From: Selenomonadales bacterium OttesenSCG-928-I06
GTDB lineage: Bacteria; Bacillota; Negativicutes; Sporomusales; Sporomusaceae
Assembly: GCA_030266395.1 (NCBI GenBank)
Contig: JAJDHX010000002.1
Coordinates: 1-64,000, forward strand
Length of the DNA stretch: 64,000 nucleotides
Direction: 5' to 3'
A model generated the notes under the pieces. It was not told where the DNA came from and did not search any database. It saw nothing but the letters and a program-made list of their open reading frames with translations. This document shows, in pieces, positions 43,893-50,600 of the stretch. The position numbers and the translations under genes were made by a program. Within the stretch, counting starts at the first letter, position 1; each line of letters starts with the position of its first letter.

Positions 43893-44355
43893 TTTCTTCC
43901 TCTCTTTCTTTATTATTTTTCATCAGCCCTAGCGCCCCGAGCGCCTTAGTCACCGTCAACTTACTCACTATACAAGCAAGTAAAGCTTTATATCTGTCTT
44001 GGATGTCATCGTCGATGTCATCAATTGTGAACTTTCTAGCCACATACTCGAAGTCTTGAAGCGGGGGAAGCTCGTTTTCACTGTATTTCACTGTTTTGTT
44101 AAGCGAAGCTCTTCTGTTTTTGTGATATACTTTGCTGAGTTCTTTGTTCGCTTTAACATAACAAGCATTACTACAATACTTTTTCTGTTCACGCGAAGTT
44201 ATAAAAACTACTCCGCAGATTTCACATTTCTTTTCTATCTTTTTGCTCTTTGATTTATTGTAAAAAAAATCTATTCTACACTCGGCATTACAGTACTTTT
44301 GACTTGTTTTTTCTGCCTTAAATCTAATACCGCAATTTTTACAAATACGTAGCAT
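43882..44355 (-). CDS. double zinc-ribbon phage protein
   Basis: 157 aa from ATG 44355 (GAAAGGTGTCAAAA upstream). Two similar Cys clusters (RICKNCGIRFKAEKTSQKYCNAECR and KKCEICGVVFITSREQKKYCSNACY) precede a helical, acidic region. The clusters probably bind zinc and nucleic acid. It overlaps the ligase gene by 11 bases. Confidence 0.65.
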   Translation of the reverse strand: MLRICKNCGIRFKAEKTSQKYCNAECRIDFFYNKSKSKKIEKKCEICGVVFITSREQKKYCSNACYVKANKELSKVYHKNRRASLNKTVKYSENELPPLQDFEYVARKFTIDDIDDDIQDRYKALLACIVSKLTVTKALGALGLMKNNKEREEENDF

Positions 44356-44404
44356 TTTTGACACCTTTCAAGTGTTCATGTTATAATTAATAATGATTAT
44401 TTGT

Positions 44405-44632
44405 TTAGACTTCACTTTGCTTGCCGGCAGTGGAGTCTTTTTCTTTGCTGCATTTACTTATCGCTAGCCATTTTCTAAAATAATGTCTCAATATTACTTC
44501 TAGCTTTTCAAGGCACTTGCCGCAAATATAATCATCGTCATATCCTAACAAGCCTTTTGTTTTCTCACAGAACATACATTTCTCTTCCTCTGATTTACAC
44601 GGTTCTGGCTCACACATGTTGCAGTCTGTCAT
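44405..44632 (-). CDS. zinc-finger-like phage protein, 75 aa
   Basis: ATG 44632 (GGAGGTTGCTTA upstream) overlaps the preceding stop as TAATG. Cys pairs: CNMCEPEPC, KCMFCEKT, YICGKCLEKL. Four CxxC units in 75 residues point to structural zinc. Function unknown. Confidence 0.55.
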   Translation of the reverse strand: MTDCNMCEPEPCKSEEEKCMFCEKTKGLLGYDDDYICGKCLEKLEVILRHYFRKWLAISKCSKEKDSTAGKQSEV

Positions 44633-44817
44633 TAAGCAACCTCCTTCCAACCTTCTAGATTTTTACCAAGGGCGATCATAACGCCTTTATAAGTTTCATA
44701 CACCTTGTTTACAAATAGCTTTCCAGTAACCCCTCTAACTTTTAAGCGGTATTCTCCACACTTTGTTTTAGTAATTGAAGCAGTAGCACCATACCAACCC
44801 TTGTAATAAGTTTTCAT
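44632..44817 (-). CDS. hypothetical small phage protein, 61 aa
   Basis: Beta-rich, basic protein MKTYYKGWYGATASITKTKCGEYRLKVRGVTGKLFVNKVYETYKGVMIALGKNLEGWKEVA. Good ribosome site AGGAGGGTTAAAAT. Resembles small DNA-mimic-size phage proteins only in size; no function assigned. Confidence 0.55.
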   Translation of the reverse strand: MKTYYKGWYGATASITKTKCGEYRLKVRGVTGKLFVNKVYETYKGVMIALGKNLEGWKEVA

Positions 44818-44820
44818 ATT

Positions 44821-44961
44821 TTAACCCTCCTTTCTCCTACACTTCTGGCATAAATTCTGCGCTTTCGGCTTCTTAAACCACTCAAAACCGCAGCACTTGC
44901 ATTTGTATTCTACATAACCAAGTTCGTTTAAAACTCTTGCTGTGTTTGCTTTTACTGTCAT
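44821..44961 (-). CDS. zinc-ribbon microprotein, 46 aa (not in ORF track)
   Basis: MTVKANTARVLNELGYVEYKCKCCGFEWFKKPKAQNLCQKCRRKEG. CKCC...CQKC forms a four-Cys zinc ribbon. Starts as ATGA overlap with the microprotein gene upstream. Its AGGAGGG end provides the ribosome site for the 61-aa gene. Confidence 0.55.
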   Translation of the reverse strand: MTVKANTARVLNELGYVEYKCKCCGFEWFKKPKAQNLCQKCRRKEG

Positions 44962-45056
44962 TTCTTCACCTCACAATACGGACACACATAATTCTTAACT
45001 TTTAAGCATTTGCTTACTGACCAGATGAGTTTACATTTTGTGCATTGTTTTTTCAT
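44958..45056 (-). CDS. zinc-ribbon microprotein, 32 aa (not in ORF track)
   Basis: MKKQCTKCKLIWSVSKCLKVKNYVCPYCEVKK, with CTKC...CPYC. Coupled to both neighbours by ATGA overlaps (AAATGA at each end). Conserved-looking Cys spacing and coupling are the evidence; length alone would not be. Confidence 0.45.
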   Translation of the reverse strand: MKKQCTKCKLIWSVSKCLKVKNYVCPYCEVKK

Positions 45057-45400
45057 TTGTGACCTCCAATCAACGATCGAAGCACAGCGTTTTCATTTTC
45101 AAGTTCGTCAATACGTTTTTTCAGTTTAACTTTATCGCCACTGCGATCAAAATACTCATCTATCTTTTTAACAATAGGCGAGGATCCGTTTATTAAAAAA
45201 TAAAGACAATAGTCTTGATTGTTTAGTCCTACACGCTCAGCAATTAAATCTATTACATCAGTGGCAGCTTGCCACCACTTATCATATCGAGCAGTGGTTT
45301 GATCTTTGAAACGCAGTTCGTCCCTAAAACTGCTGATTGTAGGCATTTCGATTTTTTCATAATAGCTAACTGGTCTATCAAAATTACTTATGTACTCCAT
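45053..45400 (-). CDS. hypothetical phage protein, 115 aa
   Basis: Helical protein ending in a leucine-rich coiled coil (KKRIDELENENAVLRSLIG); contains RYDKWWQAATDVIDLIAERVGL. Good ribosome site GAGGTAGATAA. Function unknown. Confidence 0.55.
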   Translation of the reverse strand: MEYISNFDRPVSYYEKIEMPTISSFRDELRFKDQTTARYDKWWQAATDVIDLIAERVGLNNQDYCLYFLINGSSPIVKKIDEYFDRSGDKVKLKKRIDELENENAVLRSLIGGHK

Positions 45401-45404
45401 TTAT

Positions 45405-45548
45405 CTACCTCCAACTCCAAGCAATAACGTGCGCCGTAAAATAAGCCGTAGCACACCAGAGAAAGCCGTAGAATATAACATATTGTATTTTTCTGTTTTG
45501 CTCTTTGCGTTGTTCTCTGATTAGTTGCAGTTCTTCTTTTAATGTCAT
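45405..45548 (-). CDS. small membrane protein, 47 aa (not in ORF track)
   Basis: MTLKEELQLIREQRKEQNRKIQYVIFYGFLWCATAYFTAHVIAWSWR: charged helix, then one membrane helix. The ATG overlaps the stop of the HTH gene as ATGA. Function unknown. Confidence 0.5.
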   Translation of the reverse strand: MTLKEELQLIREQRKEQNRKIQYVIFYGFLWCATAYFTAHVIAWSWR

Positions 45549-45880
45549 GCTGTTGCTCCTTTCGCGTTAGTACTTTCTCTTGCTTCTAAATATCGTTTTA
45601 GAGCGTCTTTTTTACACCTCAGGTCTTTCCCTTTGGTAAATAACTTAAAAGCTTCTATACCCCCACATTCTGGCGCTATTTTAAACAGATCTCGCACTGC
45701 TGCTGATGATATTTTTAAATAGTTTGCTACCATTTCAGCGGTTAGAATGTCGGGTAACTTATCAAATTCTGAATTCGGCTGGAGTAATTCCAGTTCTGTT
45801 TTAAGCTGCTCTATTTCTGTTTGCATGCCAGAAATCTGGTTAGCCGCTTGAAGTAATAGATCTGCTATGTTTTGATTCAT
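45545..45880 (-). CDS. helix-turn-helix (MerR/excisionase-like) DNA-binding protein
   Basis: 111 aa: N-terminal coiled coil (ADLLLQAANQISGMQTEIEQLKTELELL), then DILTAEMVANYLKISSAAVRDLFKIAPECGGIEAFKLFTKGKDLRCKKDALKRYLEAR, a winged HTH of the helix_turn_helix_17/excisionase type. It could be the excisionase or an early regulator. No excisionase-like gene lies beside the integrase, which makes this the best candidate. Confidence 0.65.
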   Translation of the reverse strand: MNQNIADLLLQAANQISGMQTEIEQLKTELELLQPNSEFDKLPDILTAEMVANYLKISSAAVRDLFKIAPECGGIEAFKLFTKGKDLRCKKDALKRYLEARESTNAKGATA

Positions 45881-45959
45881 TTTGTCACCTCCGTTTTATG
45901 TAAAACTTTTTCTAAAACGCCTCCTGTGTTATTATTATGTAAAGAAAGGAGGTGCTAAT

Positions 45960-46097
45960 TTGGCTAAAACTGGTGAAAAACCGGGCAAAGGTACTTATTT
46001 GTGTACAAAGTGTGGGCAAAGAGTTGTTTTAGACGACACTACTGATACCTTACCGCCTTGCCCTAAGTGCAACAACACGGATTTTATTAAAATTTAG
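45960..46097 (+). CDS. zinc-ribbon protein encoded antisense to the early operon, 45 aa
   Basis: TTG 45960 after AAAGGAGGTGCTAAT gives AKTGEKPGKGTYLCTKCGQRVVLDDTTDTLPPCPKCNNTDFIKI, a small zinc-ribbon family I recall from Bacillota. The track start lies 26 codons upstream and is not supported. It is the only plus-strand gene in the early region and converges with the minus-strand 47-aa gene, sharing 11 bases at the 3' ends. Confidence 0.7.
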   Translation: MAKTGEKPGKGTYLCTKCGQRVVLDDTTDTLPPCPKCNNTDFIKI

Positions 46098-46230
46098 AAT
46101 GTTTAACTGAAAAAGGTATTCCTAACCACATGCGCCAGGTTGCGAAGTAGCGTTCGCCGCTTGGCGTACTGTATTTTGTTGAATACTTAAATGGTAATAG
46201 TTGTTTTAAGTACCAAAGTATTTTACTCAC
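46087..46230 (-). CDS. small phage protein with WRMWLG motif, 47 aa (not in ORF track)
   Basis: GTG 46230 after AAGGAGGTGAGATG gives SKILWYLKQLLPFKYSTKYSTPSGERYFATWRMWLGIPFSVKHSKF. LPF-Y-T-Y...W-RMWLG is a pattern I recall from small unannotated early phage genes. ATG 46233 is an alternative start. Function unknown. Confidence 0.55.
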   Translation of the reverse strand: MSKILWYLKQLLPFKYSTKYSTPSGERYFATWRMWLGIPFSVKHSKF

Positions 46231-46263
46231 CATCTCACCTCCTTAGAAAGATTTTTTTGTTTG

Positions 46264-46647
46264 TTATACTTCTTTAAATAAAGACATTTGACCAAGTACT
46301 TTTTTACGATGCTTATTAACCTTTTTCATAGTGTTACTGAAACCACTATGTGATTTCTTGATAGAATCATAAACCTTATTAACATCATGAATATCATTGC
46401 ATTTTTCTAAATACACCAAGGCTCTTCCGTCCTTATCTTTAACAGCAAATATTTCACGTCTACCGTTTTTATCTTTAACACTAGCCGCTATTCTGTTAGC
46501 TAATCTACCCAAATCCTGTTCTATGAGTTTTTCCATATCAACTAAATAATGAGGACGAATTTCTTCAATTAATTCTTGTTTACTCATCTTGGGTCTATCC
46601 TCGAATTTTTCCACTATAACTTGTCTTGCTTTCTTAATAAGGCTCAA
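46264..46647 (-). CDS. hypothetical early phage protein, 127 aa
   Basis: Basic helical protein (RPKMSKQELIEEIRPHYLVDMEKLIEQDLGRLANRIAASVKDKNGRREIFAVKDKDGRALVYLEKC). It looks like a winged-helix replication-initiation or regulatory domain, but I cannot name it. TTG start after AAGGAGGTTTTCAG; overlaps the gene upstream by 14 bases. Confidence 0.55.
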   Translation of the reverse strand: MSLIKKARQVIVEKFEDRPKMSKQELIEEIRPHYLVDMEKLIEQDLGRLANRIAASVKDKNGRREIFAVKDKDGRALVYLEKCNDIHDVNKVYDSIKKSHSGFSNTMKKVNKHRKKVLGQMSLFKEV

Positions 46648-47362
46648 CTGAAAACCTCCTTTTTACATTTGAATTTGTAACCATCATTTTAATTTTCATT
46701 AAATTATTAATTGCTTCATCTAACATACCTAAATTGATTTCATATTCATCACTACCACCAATTAAAGAATCTAGCCAAATTTCTATATCTTCTTTATCAG
46801 TTGAAACCACGCTAGGTTTGAATATAGCTTCATGAATTTCACTACTTATTTTCTTTTCGTTTCTTATTTTCGGTTTTGCATTTTTTTCTTTGACTAACTG
46901 CAATACTCTAGATCGTGTAGGTAAGTCATCATTTTCTCTGGCTTCGGCTTTGACTTGTTCCACTATGTCTTTGTTGTTGGCTAAGGTTTCGAAGCGATTT
47001 ACCTGGTCTTTGTTGAAACCTAAGTTTTGTATTACTTCAAGTTTTGGTTTAACTGAAGTTCCAGAATCAAATTTCGTATCAGTGCGTCTTTTGAAATTTT
47101 CGCTTTTTCTATCTCCACCACTATCTTTAGGAAGCTCTTTAAACAAATCCCCTAGCCTAACTTCTGCGTCTATTAGAGCCTCACTTAACATTAAAGCTTC
47201 TTCTTTTTTCTGATTCCTAACCTGTTCGGCTAACTCTAATTTGTCTATAGCTCTAATTTCAGCTCTTACGGAAACTAATTTTTCTCTACCAACCAAAACA
47301 AATTTTGTTAAATCTTCAATATTAGTAGGTAAATTGGAATTGATTGTTGTTATTTCATTAAT
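46634..47362 (-). CDS. early phage DNA-binding-like protein (ParB-type helical region), ATT start proposed
   Basis: Coding runs upstream of the track start (TTG 47296) as NEITTINSNLPTNIEDLTKFVLVGREKLVSVRAEIRAIDKL, which I recall as the usual N-terminus of this phage family. Between the in-frame TAA just before 47362 and TTG 47296 there is no ATG/GTG/TTG. ATT 47362 is 8 bases after AAGGAGG, so ATT is the probable start (242 aa). The middle (LGDLFKELPKDSGGDRKS, LEVIQNLGFNKDQVNRFETLA) resembles the HTH part of ParB-like proteins. Role unknown; early regulator or replication organiser are options. Confidence 0.7.
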   Translation of the reverse strand: MNEITTINSNLPTNIEDLTKFVLVGREKLVSVRAEIRAIDKLELAEQVRNQKKEEALMLSEALIDAEVRLGDLFKELPKDSGGDRKSENFKRRTDTKFDSGTSVKPKLEVIQNLGFNKDQVNRFETLANNKDIVEQVKAEARENDDLPTRSRVLQLVKEKNAKPKIRNEKKISSEIHEAIFKPSVVSTDKEDIEIWLDSLIGGSDEYEINLGMLDEAINNLMKIKMMVTNSNVKRRFSVEPY

Positions 47363-47618
47363 TTAGATCACCTCCTTGGATTTGTAGCGTATTCGCGACA
47401 GTTTGATTAAAAAAAATTTCATAAGATTCTAATACTGATAAATTAAGAATATTAACCAACATTCCTGCTTCTTCAATAGTAATAGGACAATCGCCATTTA
47501 GTTTTCTGTAAATTGTACTTTGATTACGTTCCATTAAATCCGCCACTTCTTTAATGTTAAATCCTTTTTCTACTATCTTACCTTTTAATTTATTAAGATT
47601 TACTGCTATTTTTATCAC
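47358..47618 (-). CDS. Cro-like XRE-family regulator, first early gene
   Basis: 86 aa helix-turn-helix: KLKGKIVEKGFNIKEVADLMERNQSTIYRKLNGDCPITIEEAGMLVNILNL. Transcribed from the strong minus promoter opposite the repressor, the position of cro. GTG 47618 is part of its ribosome site AAAGAGGGGGTGAT; ATA 47609 (giving AVNLNKLKGKI) is spaced better, so an ATA start is possible. Confidence 0.8.
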   Translation of the reverse strand: MIKIAVNLNKLKGKIVEKGFNIKEVADLMERNQSTIYRKLNGDCPITIEEAGMLVNILNLSVLESYEIFFNQTVANTLQIQGGDLN

Positions 47619-47631
47619 CCCCTCTTTGTCG

Positions 47632-47698
47632 CGGATACGATATAAATAAAATATACACTAGGTTTTGTTGCATGTCAATAGTTTTTTTCGCGCATCCG
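47632..47698. promoter_or_regulatory. operator candidates flanking the early promoter
   Basis: CGGATACG at 47632-47639 and the inverted CGCATCCG at 47691-47698 (rc CGGATGCG) lie on either side of the early promoter. TTTGTTGCA occurs twice, at about 47664 and 47726. Likely repressor/Cro binding sites. Confidence 0.45.
47650..47678 (-). promoter_or_regulatory. early lytic promoter (PR-like)
   Basis: Minus strand TTGACA, 17-bp spacer, TATATT: perfect -35, good -10, directly upstream of the Cro-like gene. Confidence 0.8.
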
Positions 47699-47728
47699 TA
47701 ATTTTTTTGTTTTTTTTGTGTTATTTTG

Positions 47729-47757
47729 TTGCATTTTTGCGAAACTGAGGTTATAAT
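47729..47757 (+). promoter_or_regulatory. repressor promoter
   Basis: TTGCAT, 17-bp spacer, perfect TATAAT; 33 bases upstream of the repressor ATG. The weak -35 overlaps the second TTTGTTGCA, so control by repressor binding is likely. Confidence 0.65.
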
Positions 47758-47789
47758 GTTTTTATTAAGACCAAGTGGAGGTTTTGTTT

Positions 47790-48320
47790 ATGAATATGGA
47801 TATACATGAAAGAATTAAACAAAGAAGAATAGACCTTGATCTTTCTGCAGACGATGTTGCTTTAAAACTAGGCGTTTCTAGGGCAACAGTATATCGTTAT
47901 GAATCAGCAGAAATAAAAAACATGGGAATTGATAAAATCGCACCTCTTGCAGAAGCTTTAAACACAACCCCATCCTATTTAATGGGTTGGACAGATGACC
48001 CTACCAATTATGATGACCCTGATTTAATAGCAAGCTTAAGAACTGATATTTTAGAACATTTTAATGGTAATGTAGAAAAAGCATACAAAGCACAACGAGC
48101 TATTGAAGAGGATAATATAAAAAGAAAGAATATGGCAGAAGCTGGTTTAGCTTGCGATTCCTTGCCTTTAGAATTTGAAATTTTAGGATTTGACGCAAAC
48201 AAAAAACCATTACCTTTGTTTTTTCGTATGGCTGAAGAACTAACAGAAGAAGACCTTAAAGAAATTGAAGCCCTAATGAAATTTAAAATTGAAAGACATA
48301 GAAAAAAAGCGGAGGACTAA
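47790..48320 (+). CDS. prophage repressor, XRE family (CI-like)
   Basis: 176 aa from ATG 47790 (GTGGAGGTTTTGTTT upstream; the track start is five codons early). HTH at the N-terminus (IKQRRIDLDLSADDVALKLGVSRATVYRYESAEIKNMGIDKIAPLAEALNTTPSYLMGWT). No S24 peptidase domain, so it is probably removed by the ImmA/IrrE protease next to it and not by RecA-stimulated self-cleavage. Confidence 0.88.
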   Translation: MNMDIHERIKQRRIDLDLSADDVALKLGVSRATVYRYESAEIKNMGIDKIAPLAEALNTTPSYLMGWTDDPTNYDDPDLIASLRTDILEHFNGNVEKAYKAQRAIEEDNIKRKNMAEAGLACDSLPLEFEILGFDANKKPLPLFFRMAEELTEEDLKEIEALMKFKIERHRKKAED

Positions 48321-48326
48321 AACGAA

Positions 48327-49082
48327 TTGGCAGATATATCTAATGCATGGGATGAAGCAAGAAATGTTATAAAAGAACTGGATATTAAACGTTTGCCCAT
48401 AAATCCTTTTGAAGTAGCAAGTAATTTAAACATAATATTAGAGCCATATTCTATATTTGAATGTTACACGCCAAATATAATCAAAAAATTGCGAGACAAA
48501 AAATGCGAAGCAATAACATCGAAAGATATTGGTACTGGGGAATACCATGTTCTTTTTGACGATGTTTCTATTAGAGCCGATAGATTAAATTTCACAATCG
48601 CACATGAAATAGGGCATATTAGATTAGGGCATTGTGAAAAGTTTTATAATAACTATACCTGTTTAGAAGACTTTATACATAAAAATTATTCAGAAGAAAA
48701 AGATGCTGACAATTTTGCTGCCGAATTACTCCGTTCCCCTTTTCTTCTTATATTAATAGGTGCGAAAAATTTTTATGATATTCAAGACATATGTGATGTT
48801 TCATATAAAGCCTCTCTTGTTGGCGAACGTCAAATTAGAACCATATTACCCGCATACAATATACCTAGGTATGTTAGCGTATTTAAATTTTATATTGATC
48901 AATTTTCAGATTTTATACATGAGAGGTATTGTGAAAACTGTGGGTATAAATTCATAGGTAAAACTATAAAAACCTGTATAATGTGTGGTTCTGAAAGTAT
49001 TCCTTATCATATTAATAAAGGTTATATTCAAACGCTTGAATACCATAAAAGAACAACTATGGTGAATACAAAAACAAGCTAA
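48327..49082 (+). CDS. ImmA/IrrE-family metallopeptidase with C-terminal zinc ribbon
   Basis: 251 aa. HEIGH at 93-97 with a downstream EEKDADNFAAELL glutamate gives the zinc protease site. A C-terminal YCENCGYKFIGKTIKTCIMCGSES ribbon is an added domain. In ICEBs1 the ImmA partner cleaves the repressor on DNA damage; the adjacent repressor lacks a self-cleaving domain, which supports the same job. TTG start, six bases after the repressor stop. Confidence 0.88.
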   Translation: MADISNAWDEARNVIKELDIKRLPINPFEVASNLNIILEPYSIFECYTPNIIKKLRDKKCEAITSKDIGTGEYHVLFDDVSIRADRLNFTIAHEIGHIRLGHCEKFYNNYTCLEDFIHKNYSEEKDADNFAAELLRSPFLLILIGAKNFYDIQDICDVSYKASLVGERQIRTILPAYNIPRYVSVFKFYIDQFSDFIHERYCENCGYKFIGKTIKTCIMCGSESIPYHINKGYIQTLEYHKRTTMVNTKTS

Positions 49083-49117
49083 TTTTTTAGATATTAATAT
49101 ACCAATGAGGTGAAACC

Positions 49118-50275
49118 ATGGCATACATATTCAAAAAAAATAATAAATGGGCATTTAGAATAGACATAGGCAGGGATCCGCTCACAGGGAAACGTAAGCA
49201 AAAATCTAAGCAGGGTTACCGAACTGAAAAAGAAGCCATTAATGCGGCCACTTTAATGGAAGCAGATTTATTAAATGATACTTATGTAAATGACACTAAT
49301 ATAACTTTTGAGAAATACGCTGCTGAGTGGCTAGAGATTTATAAGATCAATAAAAAGCTTAGTACTGTTCGCATACGTGAGTTTACTATTGAGCATTTAA
49401 AAAAGTATTTCAAACACTTTAAAATGCAGGAAATAACTAAACGCATGTACCAAAAAGCTCTATTAGATTTTTCTAAAAAGTATTCTCATAGAACGACAAT
49501 TCTTTTTCACAGTCTAGCAAAAGTAATTTTTAGGGATGCAAAAGGATTTGAAGTAATTAAAACAGATCCAACTGAACACAGCAAGATCCCACAACAAAAA
49601 ATCTCTTTAGAAGAAATTGAAAACAACATCCCCAAATTCATGGAAAAAGATGAACTTTTAAAGTTTTTAAAAACAGTAGAAGAGTATTATAGTTTTGAGG
49701 ATTATGTTGCTTTTTATCTCCTAGCGTTCACAGGACTTCGGATAAATGAACTTTGCGGGCTACTATGGGATTGTGTAGATTTTAAAGAAAACAAAATCAC
49801 AATTAAAAGAAATTTGTTTTCGCGTCGAGCAGTAACTTCTTCTTACGAACTGACCACGCCAAAAACAAAAACATCTATCAGAACAATAGATGTTTACTAT
49901 AAAGCGATGGATTTGTTAAAACTACATCAAAAAAACCAAAATATTGAAAAAATGCAACACAGAAAGACTTGGAACAAAAGACATGATTTTGTTTTTACTT
50001 CTAAAAAACAAAAAGGAATGCCGGCATTAGACCGAAATTATTATTCTAAAATGAAAATATCATTAAGAAAAGCTGGTTTACAAAAGCATTTTACCCCTCA
50101 CAGTTTAAGACATACACATACCTCTCTGTTGGCAGCTGCAGGACGGGATCTATACGAAATAATGGAAAGATTAGGGCATTCCAACGATACAATAACACGA
50201 AATATTTATTTACACGTTACTCAAGAAAAAAGAAAAGAAGTTTCAGACAGCTTTGCAAAATATTTAGGACTTTAA
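49118..50275 (+). CDS. int: tyrosine integrase
   Basis: 385 aa. N-terminal arm-binding AP2-like domain (YIFKKNNKWAFRIDIGRDPLTGKRKQKSKQGYRTEKEA), SAM-like core-binding domain, and catalytic domain with R208 (FTGLRINEL), H328 and R331 (HSLRHTH), H354 (RLGHSN) and nucleophile Y364. Intact, 84 bp from attR. Catalyses integration and, with an excisionase, excision. Confidence 0.97.
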   Translation: MAYIFKKNNKWAFRIDIGRDPLTGKRKQKSKQGYRTEKEAINAATLMEADLLNDTYVNDTNITFEKYAAEWLEIYKINKKLSTVRIREFTIEHLKKYFKHFKMQEITKRMYQKALLDFSKKYSHRTTILFHSLAKVIFRDAKGFEVIKTDPTEHSKIPQQKISLEEIENNIPKFMEKDELLKFLKTVEEYYSFEDYVAFYLLAFTGLRINELCGLLWDCVDFKENKITIKRNLFSRRAVTSSYELTTPKTKTSIRTIDVYYKAMDLLKLHQKNQNIEKMQHRKTWNKRHDFVFTSKKQKGMPALDRNYYSKMKISLRKAGLQKHFTPHSLRHTHTSLLAAAGRDLYEIMERLGHSNDTITRNIYLHVTQEKRKEVSDSFAKYLGL

Positions 50276-50285
50276 AAAAAATCTG

Positions 50286-50306
50286 GTGCACTTTTTGTGC
50301 ACCTTT
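50286..50306 (+). other. right integrase arm-site candidate (paired GTGCAC)
   Basis: GTGCAC at 50286 and 50297, 11 bp apart, then CTTT; the outer bases also make GGTGCAC-TTTTT-GTGCACC, which could end int transcription. Same design as 3232-3252. Confidence 0.5.
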
Positions 50307-50358
50307 CGCTATTTCTAATCATGAGAACCCTTTATATTAAAAGGATTTATTAAGGGTA

Positions 50359-50379
50359 TTCAGATATTCTTATAATATA
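50359..50379 (+). other. attR core
   Basis: TTCAGATATTCTTATAATATA, identical to attL, 84 bases beyond the integrase stop. Confidence 0.88.
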
Positions 50380-50600
50380 TCTATTCCACCAAAAAGAAAA
50401 GTTTATTTTTAAAATTTTTCTAAATTCCAAATGAAAATATCTTGTCTAAAAATGAGAATTGGGCAGGAATATTTTTATTTTTTGTAGAAAGTTCAAAGTA
50501 TTGATGTCTAATTTCTGTGCAAAAGTAAAAATATACCAAAATCATTTACCCTTTCCTATTTTAAGTTTTTAAACTTAATTCAAAAAAAGGAGAGCTTATT

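Larger units (their letters stand above)
3099..50379. mobile_element. complete prophage, lambda-like head and P2-like contractile tail
   Basis: Bounded by the identical 21-bp repeats at 3099-3119 and 50359-50379, with the integrase next to the right repeat. All modules expected of a temperate myovirus are present: switch, replication, late regulator, terminase, head, tail, lysis. The lysogeny genes run on the plus strand and nearly all others on the minus strand. Removing it would rejoin tauE and the NlpC gene as divergent neighbours. Activity is uncertain, because the tape measure carries a frameshift and the hub gene lacks a standard start codon. Confidence 0.93.

Noticed and set aside
50286-50306. 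GTGCAC repeat as the attachment core
   Set aside because: The 21-bp identical repeat further out is longer, and the GTGCAC motifs are paired on both arms, as expected of arm sites.
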